Assembly (NCBI RefSeq): GCF_011393335.1
Contig: NZ_CP049865.1
Location: forward strand, 3,118,722 to 3,182,721
DNA: 64,000 nt
Source: Propioniciclava coleopterorum
GTDB taxonomy: Bacteria > Actinomycetota > Actinomycetes > Propionibacteriales > Propionibacteriaceae
Direction: 5' to 3'
Shown: one piece after another, positions 54,805 to 64,000 of the stretch
Layout: each line of letters begins with the position of its first letter
How positions within the stretch are numbered: position 1 is the first letter of the stretch
Notes under the pieces: model-generated
What the model saw: the letters and a program-made list of their open reading frames with translations, nothing else
Told to the model about the DNA's origin: nothing
Database searches by the model: none
Made by a program: the position numbers and the translations under genes

Positions 54805-57634
54805 GACCCCGGACGACGACCGCACCACCCCGGCGGAGCGTCGGGAGCCGGACCCGATCGGCGCCGAGGTGGTCGGTGAGCAGCGGTTCCCCGCGCCCGG
54901 GCCGGCCTACGCCGAGTTCGAGGCGGCCTTCCCGTTCGCGCTGGACCCCTACCAGCGCGACGGCTGCGCCGTCGTGGAGGCGGGCGCCGGCGTCCTGGTG
55001 GCGGCGCCGACGGGGGCGGGCAAGACCGTCGTGGGGGAGTTCGCGGTGTTCCTGGCGCTGCGCCAGGGCAAGCGCTGCTTCTACACCACGCCCATCAAGG
55101 CGCTGAGCAACCAGAAGTACCACGACCTGGTCGAGCGGTTCGGGACGCACCGCGTCGGCCTGTTGACCGGTGACACCTCGATCAACGGTGACGCCGACGT
55201 GGTCGTCATGACGACCGAGGTGCTGCGCAACATGATCTACGCCGGCTCCTCGGCGCTGCGGAACCTGGGCTTCGTCGTGATGGACGAGGTGCACTACCTC
55301 GCCGACCGGTTCCGCGGCGCGGTCTGGGAGGAGGTCATCATCGGCCTGGCGCCCAGCGTGCAGCTGGTGTCGCTGTCGGCGACGGTCTCCAACGCCGAGG
55401 AGTTCGGCGACTGGCTCGGTGAGGTGCGCGGCGACGTCCGGGTGGTGCTGAGCGAGCGGCGTCCGGTGCCGCTGTTCCAGCACGTGATGGCCGGACGCCG
55501 GCTCTACGACCTGTTCAGCGACGAGGCGCCCACGGCGTCCGCGCTGCCGGTGAAGGGCGACGTCAACCCCGAACTCGTCAAGCTGGCCAAGTCGGACGCC
55601 AAGTACGTCCGCGACGACAGCCGCACCCGCCGCGGCCGGCGGACGCGGGACCGGATCGAGCGCAACCAGGCCGGACGCGGCGACCGCGGCCCGAACCTGG
55701 TTCCCCGCCGCGACGGCGCGGTGGAGAAGCTCGAGGCCGAGGGCCTGCTGCCGGCGATCTACTTCATCTTCAGTCGGGTGGGCTGCGACGCCGCCGTGGG
55801 CCAGCTGCTGCACTCCGGCCTGCGGCTCACCACGCCCGACGAGCGGGCCCGCCTGGAGGCGATCGCGGACGCCGTGGCGTCGGGACTGAGCCCAGAAGAC
55901 CTGGACGCGCTGGAGTTCGGCACGTTCCGCGAGGGGCTGCGCCGCGGGATCGCCGCCCACCACGCCGGCATGCTCCCGGCGTTCAAGGAGGCCGTCGAGC
56001 AGGGCTTCGTCGAGGGTCTGGTCAAGGTCGTGTTCGCCACCGAGACGCTCGCGCTGGGCATCAACATGCCCGCCCGCAGCGTCGTGCTGGAGAAGCTGGT
56101 CAAGTACAACGGCGAGGCCCACGTCGACATCACGCCGGGGGAGTACACCCAGCTCACCGGGCGGGCCGGGCGGCGCGGCATCGACGTCGAGGGACACGCG
56201 GTCGTGCTGTGGCAGCGCGACATCGACCCGCGGCAGGTCGCGGGGTTGGCGTCCCGGCGCACCTACCCGCTGCGGAGCTCGTTCAGCCCCACCTACAACA
56301 TGGCGGTCAACCTGGTCGGGCGGGTCGGGCCCGAACGGGCCCGGGGCCTGCTGGAGCAGTCGTTCGCGCAGTACCAGACCGACAAGTCGGTGGTCGGCGT
56401 CGCCCGCGCGGTGGCCCGCAACACCGACCGGATCGCCGCCCTGTGGCGCGACGCCGCCTGCGAGGCCGGCGACTTCGAGGCGTACGCCCGGGGGCGTGCC
56501 GAGATCAAGCGGCTCGAGAACGAGTCCGCCAAGAGCCGGCGCACCGACCGCCGCGCCGAGGCGATCTCCGCGCTGCTGGAGCTGGTGCCCGGCGACATCA
56601 TCGGCGTGCCGGCGGGCCGGCACGAGGGGTGGGCCGTCGTGGTCGACCCCGGCAAGCGGGACCGCGGCAACCCCACGCCCACCGTGATGACCGAGCAGCG
56701 CCAGCTCAAGAAGCTCTCGCTCACCGACTTCCCCTCGCCGCCGGCGGTGGCGGGCCGGATGCGGGTGCCCAAGCACTTCGACCCCCGGCAGGCCAAGGAC
56801 CGGCGCAACCTGTCGGCGGCCTTCCACAGCAAGCTGGCGGGGATCGACACCCGCGCGTCCCGCTACGTGCCCGCCGCGATGGACGCCGAGGTCACCGAGA
56901 AGATCGACGCGCTGCGCGCCGAGTTGAAGGCGCACCCCGTGCACGGCTGCCCCGACCGCGAGGCGCACTCCCGTGCCGCGGAGAAGGCGCTTCGGCTGGA
57001 GCGCGACACCGCCGACCTGCGCCGCCAGGTCGAGCGCCGCTCCAACACCATCGCGCTGCGCTTCGACCGGATCTGCTCGGTGCTGCGCGCGCTGGGCTAT
57101 CTCTCCGGGGACGGCCGACGCGTCACGCCCGCCGGCGCGATGCTGGCCCGGATCTACTCCGAGCTGGACCTGGTGGCGGCCGAGGCGATCCGCGCCGGGG
57201 TGTTCGACGAACTCACCGCGCCCGAGTTCGCCGCGGTGGCGAGCAGCCTGACCTACGAGTCCCGCGGCGGGGAGCAGAAGCGTCCGGCGCGGATGCCGAA
57301 CCGCTCCACCGAGATCGCCCAGTCGGCGATCCGGCACATCTGGCGCGACCTGTCGCTGATGGAGCGCGACCACAAGCTGGATCCCTCCCGCGACCCCGAC
57401 ATCGGCTTCGCCGAGGCCACGTTCGCGTGGGCGTCCGGCGAGGACCTGGCCGGCATCCTGGCGGCCACCGACCTGACCGCGGGCGACTTCGTCCGCTCGA
57501 TGCGCATGGTGATCGACCTGCTCGGCCAACTCGCGGACGCCGCCGGCCAGGGCGTCGTGCGCGCGACCGCCCGCGAGGCGATCGACATGCTGCGTCGCGG
57601 CGTGGTGAGCGCCGCCTACGACGAGGACGACTGA
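54797..57634 (+). CDS. helY: Ski2-like DEAD/DEAH-box helicase HelY
   Basis: 945 residues. Motif I APTGAGKT, Ia TTPIKALSNQKY, II MDEVHYLAD, III SLSATVSN, and VI LTGRAGRRG are present; the C-terminal half holds the DSHCT-type domain (LGYLSGDG, DFVRSMRMVIDLLGQLADAA). Relative of RNA-exosome helicases, thought to act on RNA. GTG 54797. A 607-base non-coding repeat region follows. Confidence 0.92.
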   Translation: MTETPDDDRTTPAERREPDPIGAEVVGEQRFPAPGPAYAEFEAAFPFALDPYQRDGCAVVEAGAGVLVAAPTGAGKTVVGEFAVFLALRQGKRCFYTTPIKALSNQKYHDLVERFGTHRVGLLTGDTSINGDADVVVMTTEVLRNMIYAGSSALRNLGFVVMDEVHYLADRFRGAVWEEVIIGLAPSVQLVSLSATVSNAEEFGDWLGEVRGDVRVVLSERRPVPLFQHVMAGRRLYDLFSDEAPTASALPVKGDVNPELVKLAKSDAKYVRDDSRTRRGRRTRDRIERNQAGRGDRGPNLVPRRDGAVEKLEAEGLLPAIYFIFSRVGCDAAVGQLLHSGLRLTTPDERARLEAIADAVASGLSPEDLDALEFGTFREGLRRGIAAHHAGMLPAFKEAVEQGFVEGLVKVVFATETLALGINMPARSVVLEKLVKYNGEAHVDITPGEYTQLTGRAGRRGIDVEGHAVVLWQRDIDPRQVAGLASRRTYPLRSSFSPTYNMAVNLVGRVGPERARGLLEQSFAQYQTDKSVVGVARAVARNTDRIAALWRDAACEAGDFEAYARGRAEIKRLENESAKSRRTDRRAEAISALLELVPGDIIGVPAGRHEGWAVVVDPGKRDRGNPTPTVMTEQRQLKKLSLTDFPSPPAVAGRMRVPKHFDPRQAKDRRNLSAAFHSKLAGIDTRASRYVPAAMDAEVTEKIDALRAELKAHPVHGCPDREAHSRAAEKALRLERDTADLRRQVERRSNTIALRFDRICSVLRALGYLSGDGRRVTPAGAMLARIYSELDLVAAEAIRAGVFDELTAPEFAAVASSLTYESRGGEQKRPARMPNRSTEIAQSAIRHIWRDLSLMERDHKLDPSRDPDIGFAEATFAWASGEDLAGILAATDLTAGDFVRSMRMVIDLLGQLADAAGQGVVRATAREAIDMLRRGVVSAAYDEDD

Positions 57635-57678
57635 CCCGTAGCGCCCGGCTGCTCATCCGCGTCCGCGCGCCCGCGTCC

Positions 57679-57740
57679 GCGACGGCGCCCGTCCCGCGAC
57701 GGCGCCCGTCCCGCGACGGCGCCCGTCCCGCGACGGCGCC
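57679..57740. repeat. Perfect 17-bp tandem repeat, 3.6 copies
   Basis: Unit GCGACGGCGCCCGTCCC occurs exactly at 57679-57695, 57696-57712 and 57713-57729, then an 11-base partial copy to 57740. It begins the repeat-rich 607-base gap after helY. No coding role is seen. Confidence 0.9.
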
Positions 57741-57753
57741 TCAATGGTCGCAG

Positions 57754-58045
57754 TCGCCCCCTTTCGGGACGAGGCGCCCCCGTTCGTGGCGAGTCGCCCC
57801 CGTTCGGGACGAGGCGCCCCCGTTTGGGACGAGGCCGCCCCGTTGGTCGCAGACGCCCGCGTTCCTGCGGGGGTATCTGACGCAAACGGGGGCGTCTGTG
57901 CGACGCGGCGTCCGCATTCGTCGTAGCCGCCCCCGTTCGTGACGAGCCGCCCCCTTCTGGGACGAGCCGCCCCCACTCGGGGCGAGCCGCCCCCGTTCGG
58001 GACGAGGCGCCCCCTTTTGGGACGAGTTGCCCCCGTTGAACGCAG
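57754..58045. repeat. 20-bp tandem repeats in two blocks
   Basis: Consensus GCCGCCCCCGTTCGGGACGA with exactly 20-bp spacing. Five copies start at 57754, 57774, 57794, 57814 and 57834; six start at 57926, 57946, 57966, 57986, 58006 and 58026. Copies differ at a few bases (GTT/CTT/ACT, GGGA/GTGA). The two blocks are separated by the first of two duplicated hairpin elements. No spacers, so not CRISPR. 20 is not a multiple of 3 and open frames on the minus strand are a base-composition effect. Confidence 0.85.
57850..57898. repeat. Duplicated 49-bp hairpin element, copy 1
   Basis: CAGACGCCCGCGTT (57850-57863) and AACGGGGGCGTCTG (57885-57898) form a 14-bp stem with one mismatch. 45 of 49 bases match copy 2 at 58043. 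It ends the first 20-bp block. Confidence 0.8.
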
Positions 58046-58091
58046 ACGCCCCCGTTCCTGCGGGGGCGTCTGACGCAAACGGGGGCGGCTG
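58043..58091. repeat. Duplicated 49-bp hairpin element, copy 2
   Basis: CAGACGCCCCCGTT (58043-58056) can pair either with GGGGGCGTCTG (58062-58072, 11 bp perfect, 5-base loop GTTCCTGC-side) or with AACGGGGGCGGCTG (58078-58091). Two exclusive folds are possible. It ends the second 20-bp block. Between 58092 and 58241 nothing else is recognised. Confidence 0.75.
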
Positions 58092-58241
58092 CAACAACCA
58101 CCACCTCATCAGCGGGCAGGAGCGGCCAGACCCGCCCCGACCGGGCAATCCGGGCCACCACGCACGCGGGAGCCGCCGCGGCGCTAGCCTCGCTCCCGGG
58201 CGTCCGCCGGTGCCCGCAGGCCCGAAGGATGTGCCCCGACC

Positions 58242-58766
58242 ATGCTCGACACGCTGCGCACCGTCCTGGCGCGCGCCCTCATCGTCGCCGGGCGCGTCCT
58301 GCTCGTGGCGACGGTCCTGATGGCCGTCTGGGTCGGGTACCGGGCGGCGTCGGTGACCGAGAGCGAGGTCGTCGGCCTGTTCGTCCTGCTGGCGGCGTCC
58401 GGCTCGGTGTGGCCGATGCTGCTGCTGCCGATGGCCTCGGCGGCGCTGGCCACCACCGGGGGAGGGATCTCCGCGGAGACGGTGCTCGGCAGGCGGTCCG
58501 TGGCGGAGGTGCGCGTCGTGCACGCCCTGCGCCTCCCGGGCCACGTGTGGGGCTACCAGGTCGAGGTGGTGCTGGGGCGAGGCTGGCTGATCGTCGCATC
58601 GTCGGAACTGTGGGAGTGGCCGGACGACTACGGGCTGGGCGCCGTGCCGCAGGTCATCCACCCGTGGTGGACCGGCTGGCTGGTCATGGCGGGCTGGATG
58701 CTCGGCGGGCTCGCCGCGATCGCGCTCGGGTTCGGGCTGCTCGCCTGGCTGGTCCCCGCCGGGTGA
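58242..58766 (+). CDS. Membrane protein, unknown function
   Basis: 174 residues, not recognised. Hydrophobic helices at about 10-32 ([21 protein letters not shown]), 43-72 ([20 protein letters not shown]) and 146-170 ([24 protein letters not shown]) flank a soluble beta-rich stretch ([21 protein letters not shown]). AAGGA 13 bases before ATG 58242. It lies between the repeat region and hisF; a leaderless -10 for hisF follows. Confidence 0.65.
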   Translation: MLDTLRTVLARALIVAGRVLLVATVLMAVWVGYRAASVTESEVVGLFVLLAASGSVWPMLLLPMASAALATTGGGISAETVLGRRSVAEVRVVHALRLPGHVWGYQVEVVLGRGWLIVASSELWEWPDDYGLGAVPQVIHPWWTGWLVMAGWMLGGLAAIALGFGLLAWLVPAG

Positions 58767-58796
58767 ACCCGGTCCGCTGAACCCCGCTGCGATGGA

Positions 58797-58802
58797 TAGG
58801 GT
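58797..58802 (+). promoter_or_regulatory. Leaderless -10 box for hisF
   Basis: TAGGGT ends 7 bases before ATG 58810; no ribosome site is visible. Confidence 0.5.
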
Positions 58803-58809
58803 GGCGCGC

Positions 58810-59589
58810 ATGAGCGTCGCGATCCGTGTCATCCCCTGCCTCGACGTCGACGGCGGCCGCGTGGTCAAGGGCGTCAACTTCACCAACCTGCGCGACGCGG
58901 GGGACCCCGTCGAGCTGGCCCGCGCCTACGGCGATCAGGGCGCCGACGAGGTGACCTTCCTCGACATCTCGGCGTCCGCGGACGGCCGCGCCACCACGTA
59001 CGAGATGGTCACCCGCACCGCCGAGACGGTGTTCATCCCGCTCACCGTCGGCGGCGGCGTCCGGGGCGTCGACGACGTCGACCGGCTGCTGCGCTGCGGC
59101 GCCGACAAGGTCGGCATCAACACCGGGGCGATCGCCCGCCCGCAGGCCATCGCCGAGATCGCCGAGCGCTTCGGCGACCAGGTCGTCGTGCTGAGCGTGG
59201 ACGCCCGCCGCGAGCCCGACCAACCGTCCGGCTTCGGCGTCACCACGCACGGCGGCCGCCGCTCCGCCGGCCTGGACGCCCTGGAGTGGGCGCGCCGCGC
59301 TGTCGACCTGGGTGCGGGGGAGATCCTGCTCAACTCCATGGACGCCGACGGCACCACCGCCGGCTTCGACCTGGCGATGATCGAGGCCGTTCGCGCCGCG
59401 GTCGACGTCCCGCTGATCGCCTCGGGCGGCGCCGGCACGGTGCAGCACTTCGTGGACGCCGCCCGCGTGGGCGCCGACGCCGTGCTGGCCGCCTCGGTGT
59501 TCCACTACGGCACCCTGTCCATCGCCCAGGTCAAGGCCGGCCTCGCCGAGGCCGGATTCGAGGTCCGCATCGAAAGGCCGATCGCATGA
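58810..59589 (+). CDS. hisF: Imidazole glycerol phosphate synthase subunit HisF
   Basis: 259 residues, beta/alpha-barrel cyclase of histidine synthesis. [42 protein letters not shown] and the barrel-mouth [12 protein letters not shown] are present, with the two catalytic Asp (CLDVD and NSMDADGT). ATG 58810 is chosen over 58792 because it matches the family start. Overlaps the HIT gene by 4 bases. Confidence 0.95.
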   Translation: MSVAIRVIPCLDVDGGRVVKGVNFTNLRDAGDPVELARAYGDQGADEVTFLDISASADGRATTYEMVTRTAETVFIPLTVGGGVRGVDDVDRLLRCGADKVGINTGAIARPQAIAEIAERFGDQVVVLSVDARREPDQPSGFGVTTHGGRRSAGLDALEWARRAVDLGAGEILLNSMDADGTTAGFDLAMIEAVRAAVDVPLIASGGAGTVQHFVDAARVGADAVLAASVFHYGTLSIAQVKAGLAEAGFEVRIERPIA

Positions 59590-60005
59590 GCGAGCATGTC
59601 ACCGATCCCGACTGCCTCTTCTGCCGCATCGTGGCGGGAGAGATCGGAAGCCGGCAGGTCCACGCCGACGACACCGCAGTCGCCTTCCTGGACCTCGCGC
59701 CCTTCAAGACCGGGCACACCCTGGTGGTGCCGCGCACCCACGTCACCGATGCCCTCGCCGGGCCCGAGGTGCTGGCCGCGATCGCCCCGGCCATCGCCGC
59801 GACGGGGCGGCTCCTCATGGACCGCCTGGGGGCGACCGGTCTGAACATCCTGTCCAACGTCGGCCCGGACGCCGGCCAGTCGGTGTTCCACCTGCACGTG
59901 CACCTGGTGCCGCGCTACGCCGACGATCCGGGCACCGACGCGCTGGTGACGCGCACCGCCGACCCGGACCTCGACGCGGTGCACGCCGCGATCACGGGCG
60001 CCTGA
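59586..60005 (+). CDS. HIT-family protein
   Basis: 139 residues. HIT motif HLHVHLVPR with the His triad; [16 protein letters not shown] at the N-terminus. Hydrolyses nucleotide phosphoramidates or dinucleoside phosphates, exact substrate unknown. Shares an overlapping start with hisF, so they are likely transcribed together. Confidence 0.92.
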   Translation: MSEHVTDPDCLFCRIVAGEIGSRQVHADDTAVAFLDLAPFKTGHTLVVPRTHVTDALAGPEVLAAIAPAIAATGRLLMDRLGATGLNILSNVGPDAGQSVFHLHVHLVPRYADDPGTDALVTRTADPDLDAVHAAITGA

Positions 60006-60089
60006 GAAAAATGGGCGTCCATCATGTGGGATGTGGGGCGTCCACGTTGCGGGACAGCGCCCCGAGAGGGCTATGCTCGCCACGTGCAC

Positions 60090-60125
60090 ATGATCGCTCT
60101 CGTAGTTCGCAAGCGCGTCGCCTGA
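60090..60125 (+). CDS. Leader peptide of the ilvBNC operon
   Basis: ATG 60090 to TGA 60125 encodes [11 protein letters not shown], 11 residues with one Ile, one Leu and three Val; GTG 60084 in frame would add MH. It resembles the ilvB leader peptide of Corynebacterium glutamicum, also rich in Ile, Leu, Val and Arg. A hairpin and a run of T follow, before ilvB. This is a classical attenuation arrangement: scarcity of charged branched-chain tRNAs should stall the ribosome and allow readthrough. Confidence 0.72.
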   Translation: MIALVVRKRVA

Positions 60126-60157
60126 CGGCAACGTCTTCGACGACGCGCTCCCTCGTA

Positions 60158-60183
60158 CGCCCATATCGGCGACGGGGGTTTTT
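60158..60183 (+). terminator. Attenuator before ilvB
   Basis: CGCC (60158-60161) with GGCG (60168-60171) around a 6-base loop, then ACGGGGG and five T (60179-60183). CCC and TCG upstream at 60150-60155 could extend the stem against CGACGGG, so alternative folds are likely. It is placed 32 bases after the leader stop, as expected for an attenuator. Confidence 0.6.
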
Positions 60184-60234
60184 CTTTGCAACGAGGCAGT
60201 CCGCACACCGAACCGATCGAAGGGGATGATCACG

Positions 60235-61979
60235 ATGACGCAGGAGCAGCAGCCCAAGACGTTGACCGGAGCCCAGGCGCTGGTCGAGTCGCTGGAGCGC
60301 CTCGGGGTCGACGTCGTATTCGGCATCCCGGGCGGCGCGATCCTTCCGGCCTACGACCCGCTGGGCCAGAGCGAACTCGTCAACCACATCCTCGTCCGCC
60401 ACGAGCAGGGCGCGGCGCACGCCGCCGAGGGCTACGCCATGACCACCGGACGCGTCGGCGTCTGCATGGCCACCTCCGGGCCGGGCGCCACCAACCTGGT
60501 GACCGGCATCGCGGACGCCTACCTCGACTCGGTGCCGATCGTGGCCATCACCGGCCAGGTGGCCTCGGGCGCCATCGGCACCGACGCCTTCCAGGAGGCC
60601 GACATCCGGGGCATCACGTTCCCGATCACGAAGCACTCCTTCCTGATCACGCGGCCCCAGGACATCCCCGGCGCGCTCAAGGCGGCGTTCCACATCGCCG
60701 CGACCGGACGCCCCGGGCCCGTCCTGGTCGACATCTCCAAGGACGCGCTGGCGGCCACCGCGCCGTTCGTGTGGCCCACCGAGCTCGACCTGCCCGGCTA
60801 CAAGCCCACCGTGACGCCGCACGCCAAGCAGATCCGCGAGGCGGCCCGCCTGATCCGGGACGCGCAGCGTCCGGTGCTGTACGTGGGCGGCGGCATCGTG
60901 AAGGCCGAGGCGTACGAGGCCCTGGCCGAGCTGGTGAAGATCACGCAGATCCCGCTCGTCACGACGCTGATGGCGCGCGGCGCGTTCCCCGACAGCGACC
61001 CGCTGAACATGGGCATGCCCGGCATGCACGGCACCGTGTCGGCGGTGGCCGCGCTGCAGAAGGCCGACCTGCTCATCACGCTCGGCGCCCGCTTCGACGA
61101 CCGCGTCACGGGCAAGCTGGACACGTTCGCCCCAACGCCAAGGTGATCCACGCCGACGTCGACCCGGCCGAGATCGGCAAGAACCGCAACCCCGACGTCC
61201 CGATCGTGGGCGACGTCAAGCTGGTGATCGAGGCGCTGAACGAGGTGCTGCGCGGCGAGGATTCCGCCGACCACAGCGCCTGGACGGCCTACCTGCAGGG
61301 GCTCAAGACCAAGTACAAGGTCGAGCCGGAGACCACGAAGGACGGCCAGCTCAGCCCCGAGTACGTCATCAAGCGGATCGGTGAGCTGTCCGGCGACGCC
61401 TACTACGTCGCCGGCGTCGGCCAGCACCAGATGTGGGCCGCGCACCTGCTGCCGTTCGAGAAGCCCGGCCGCTGGCTCAACAGCGGCGGCGCCGGGACGA
61501 TGGGCTACTGTGTGCCGGCCGCCATGGGCGCGCAGGTCGGCGTCCCGGGCGAGCTGGTGTGGGGCATCGACGGCGACGGCTGCTTCCAGATGACCAACCA
61601 GGAGCTCGTCACCTGCACGCTGAACAACATCCCCATCAAGATCGCGGTGATCAACAACGAGTCCCTGGGCATGGTGCGGCAGTGGCAGACGCTGTTCTAC
61701 GGCGAGCGCTACTCCAACACCGACCTCAACAGCCGCCGGGTTCCCGACTTCCCGATGCTCGCCGAGGCGATGGGGGCCGTCGGCCTGCGCGCCGAGACGC
61801 CCGAGGAGGTCGACGAGGTCATCAAGAAGGCCCTCGAGATCAACGACCGCCCGGTGGTGGTGGAGTTCCTGGTCCACAAGGACGCGATGGTGTGGCCGAT
61901 GGTCCCGGCCGGCACCAGCAACGACGACATCCTGATCGCCAAGGACCTGGCGCCCGACTGGGAGGAAGAGATCCTGTGA
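60235..61979 (+). CDS. ilvB: Acetolactate synthase large subunit, frame broken
   Basis: First common enzyme of Ile, Val and Leu synthesis, thiamine-dependent; 581 residues after repair. ATG 60235 is preferred over 60226 because AAGGGG is 9 bases upstream. The TPP glutamate is in VRHEQGAAH, with [16 protein letters not shown], and [18 protein letters not shown] binds TPP-Mg. After KLDTFAP the frame breaks in the CCCC at 61130-61133; one extra C restores [20 protein letters not shown]. Regulated by the attenuator upstream. Confidence 0.95.
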
Positions 61980-62509
61980 AGACCCACACGCTGAGCGTCC
62001 TCGTCGAGAACAAGCCGGGCGTCCTGGCCCGCATCTCGGGGCTGTTCGCCCGACGCGGCTACAACATCGAGTCCCTGGCGGTCGGCCCGACCGAGCGTCC
62101 CGAGCTGAGCCGGATCACCGTCCAGGTCGGCGCCAACGCCCCCGAGGTGCTGGAGCAGATCACCAAGCAGCTCAACAAGCTCGTCGAGGTCATCAAGATC
62201 GTCGAGCTCGAGGACACCGCGGTGCGCCGGGAGCTGATCCTCATCAAGCTGAAGGCCGACCCGGTCGCCCGCAGCCAGATCATCGACATCGTGCAGTTGT
62301 TCCGCGGCAAGACCGTCGACGTGCACAACGACTCGATGGTCATCGAGGCCACCGGCAGCCCGGACAAGCTGGAGGCGCTGCTGGAGATGCTGCGGCCCTA
62401 CGGCGTCCGCGAGTTGGTGCAGTCCGGCCTCGTCGCACTCGGCCGCGGCTCCAAGTCGCTCACCGACCGTTCCACCCGCGGCGAGCGGCTCAAGCCGTCC
62501 GCCCACTGA
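61976..62509 (+). CDS. ilvN: Acetolactate synthase small (regulatory) subunit
   Basis: 177 residues with an N-terminal ACT domain ([35 protein letters not shown]) that senses valine, and the C-terminal domain typical of ACT-containing small subunits. GTG 61976 overlaps the ilvB stop (GTGA). Confidence 0.95.
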   Translation: MKTHTLSVLVENKPGVLARISGLFARRGYNIESLAVGPTERPELSRITVQVGANAPEVLEQITKQLNKLVEVIKIVELEDTAVRRELILIKLKADPVARSQIIDIVQLFRGKTVDVHNDSMVIEATGSPDKLEALLEMLRPYGVRELVQSGLVALGRGSKSLTDRSTRGERLKPSAH

Positions 62510-63625
<1,116 letters not shown>

Positions 63626-63643
63626 CCAGCGGCCACGCACGAC

Positions 63644-63684
63644 GCGAGGGGCGTCGGGACCACTCCGGTCCCGGCGCCCCTCGC
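63644..63684 (+). terminator. Terminator after ilvC
   Basis: GCGAGGGGCG (63644-63653) with CGCCCCTCGC (63675-63684), continued by CGGGAC/GTCCCG past one T-G wobble, about 17 bp, loop 7 bases. Ends the ilvBNC operon. Confidence 0.8.
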
Positions 63685-63714
63685 GCGTCCGGCCCGAGGA
63701 GGTGCGGACGACGA

Positions 63715-63749
63715 ACGGCGGGGCACCCCGCTCAGGAGTGCCCCGCCGT
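63715..63749 (-). terminator. Terminator after the LysM gene
   Basis: ACGGCGGGGCAC (63715-63726) pairs perfectly with GTGCCCCGCCGT (63738-63749), 12 bp. It lies 14 bases past the stop of the minus-strand LysM gene and may also back up ilvC termination. Confidence 0.8.
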
Positions 63750-63763
63750 GGGGGAGGCTCGGA

Positions 63764-64000
63764 TCAGCCGATGGCCAGCTTCTGGCCGACGAAGATCAGG
63801 TTGGGGTCGGAGACCTTGCCCTTGTTGAGGCTCCACAGCGTGCGCCAGCCGCCGTCGACGTGGTTCGCCACCGCGAGCTCGCTCAGGGTGTCGCCGGGCT
63901 TCACGGTGATGAACCGCTTGCCGGTCGTCTCGGTGGCCTTGACGGTGGTCGCACGCTTCGGCGTGGCCTTCTTCGTGGTGGTGGCCTTGGCGGTGGTCGC
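63764..64000 (-). CDS. LysM-domain protein (5' end beyond window)
   Basis: The last 78 residues, open to the window edge. A Thr/Lys/Ala-rich linker (ATTTKKATPKRATTVKATET) leads into a C-terminal LysM domain, FITVKPGDTLSELAVANH...WRTLWSLNKGKVSDPNLIFVG, which binds peptidoglycan GlcNAc. Probably a secreted or wall-bound protein or hydrolase; the catalytic part, if any, is outside the window. Confidence 0.88.
   Translation of the reverse strand, partial: ATTAKATTTKKATPKRATTVKATETTGKRFITVKPGDTLSELAVANHVDGGWRTLWSLNKGKVSDPNLIFVGQKLAIG

Noticed and set aside
57754-58045. CRISPR array
   Set aside because: The 20-bp units are directly adjacent with no unique spacers, and no cas genes are present.
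58092-58241. Gene or RNA in the gap before the 58242 gene
   Set aside because: No open frame with a start signal, no hairpin with a T run, and no recognised repeat in these 150 bases.
57616-58886. Long minus-strand open frames through the repeat region (up to 381 codons)
   Set aside because: All frames are open at once because the repeats lack stop codons; the products are low-complexity and cross into the next gene's antisense. No start signal or family match.

Overview
The window is a chromosomal segment of a high-GC actinobacterium, most likely a member of the Propionibacteriaceae (inference). The main reasons are gene order and gene families. rho-rpmE-prfA-prmC-sua5-wecA-atpI/B/E/F/H/A/G/D/C-DUF2550-cobalamin adenosyltransferase-nucS, pafB-pafC-tatA-tatC-helY, SigR/RsrA next to aroA and rsgA, WhiB1, the fused actinobacterial Kgd, the 24-residue ribosomal protein bL37, and a methylmalonyl-CoA epimerase of propionate metabolism are all present. 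GC content is very high throughout, GTG starts are common, and many genes have a TAnnnT box 6-8 bases before the start codon, which suggests leaderless transcription. No insertion sequence, prophage or CRISPR array was found.

Layout. 1-2825: end of a peptide/nickel-type ABC importer operon. 2836-7823: serA, then hisN, rsgA, aroA and a DoxX-like gene on the minus strand. 7860-12602: SigR/RsrA with a consensus SigR promoter, bL37, a PdtaS-type histidine kinase, a ROK regulator, WhiB1 and a small membrane protein. 12586-18049: galK, a DUF6104 gene, kgd and tRNA-Arg(CCG). 18177-22881: lysA, hom, thrH and a GT87 mannosyltransferase. 23037-34994: rho, an inserted three-gene cassette (CHAT protease, ComEC-like metallo-beta-lactamase, patatin), then rpmE, prfA, prmC, sua5, wecA and an atpI-like gene. 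35092-42039: the complete ATP synthase operon. 42057-50552: DUF2550, cobalamin adenosyltransferase, a lipoprotein cyclophilin, nucS, an AI-2E permease, a DivIVA-like coiled-coil protein, methylmalonyl-CoA epimerase and gluQ. 50671-57634: pafB, pafC, tatA, tatC, a lipid kinase and helY. 57635-58241: a non-coding stretch of tandem repeats and duplicated hairpins. 58242-64000: a membrane protein, hisF, a HIT protein, and ilvBNC behind a leader-peptide attenuator, ending inside a LysM gene.

The most interesting segment is the CHAT-MBL-patatin cassette (24960-30088). It separates rho from rpmE, which are normally adjacent in actinobacteria. It encodes a caspase-like protease, a ComEC-type hydrolase and a phospholipase with membrane helices. 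All three classes occur as effectors in bacterial conflict systems, so a defence or cell-suicide role is a reasonable hypothesis but is not shown by the sequence. A second notable locus is lysA-hom-thrH, where a ThrH-type homoserine phosphotransferase lies downstream of hom, near the position where other actinobacteria have thrC and thrB.

A caution applies to the whole window. At least ten reading-frame breaks occur in eight genes, including the essential atpD and rho as well as kgd, ilvB and rsgA. Each is explained by one missing base, usually in a G or C run. This looks like systematic sequencing or assembly error, and these genes are annotated as single full-length genes. The apparent SigR-RsrA fusion may have the same cause.
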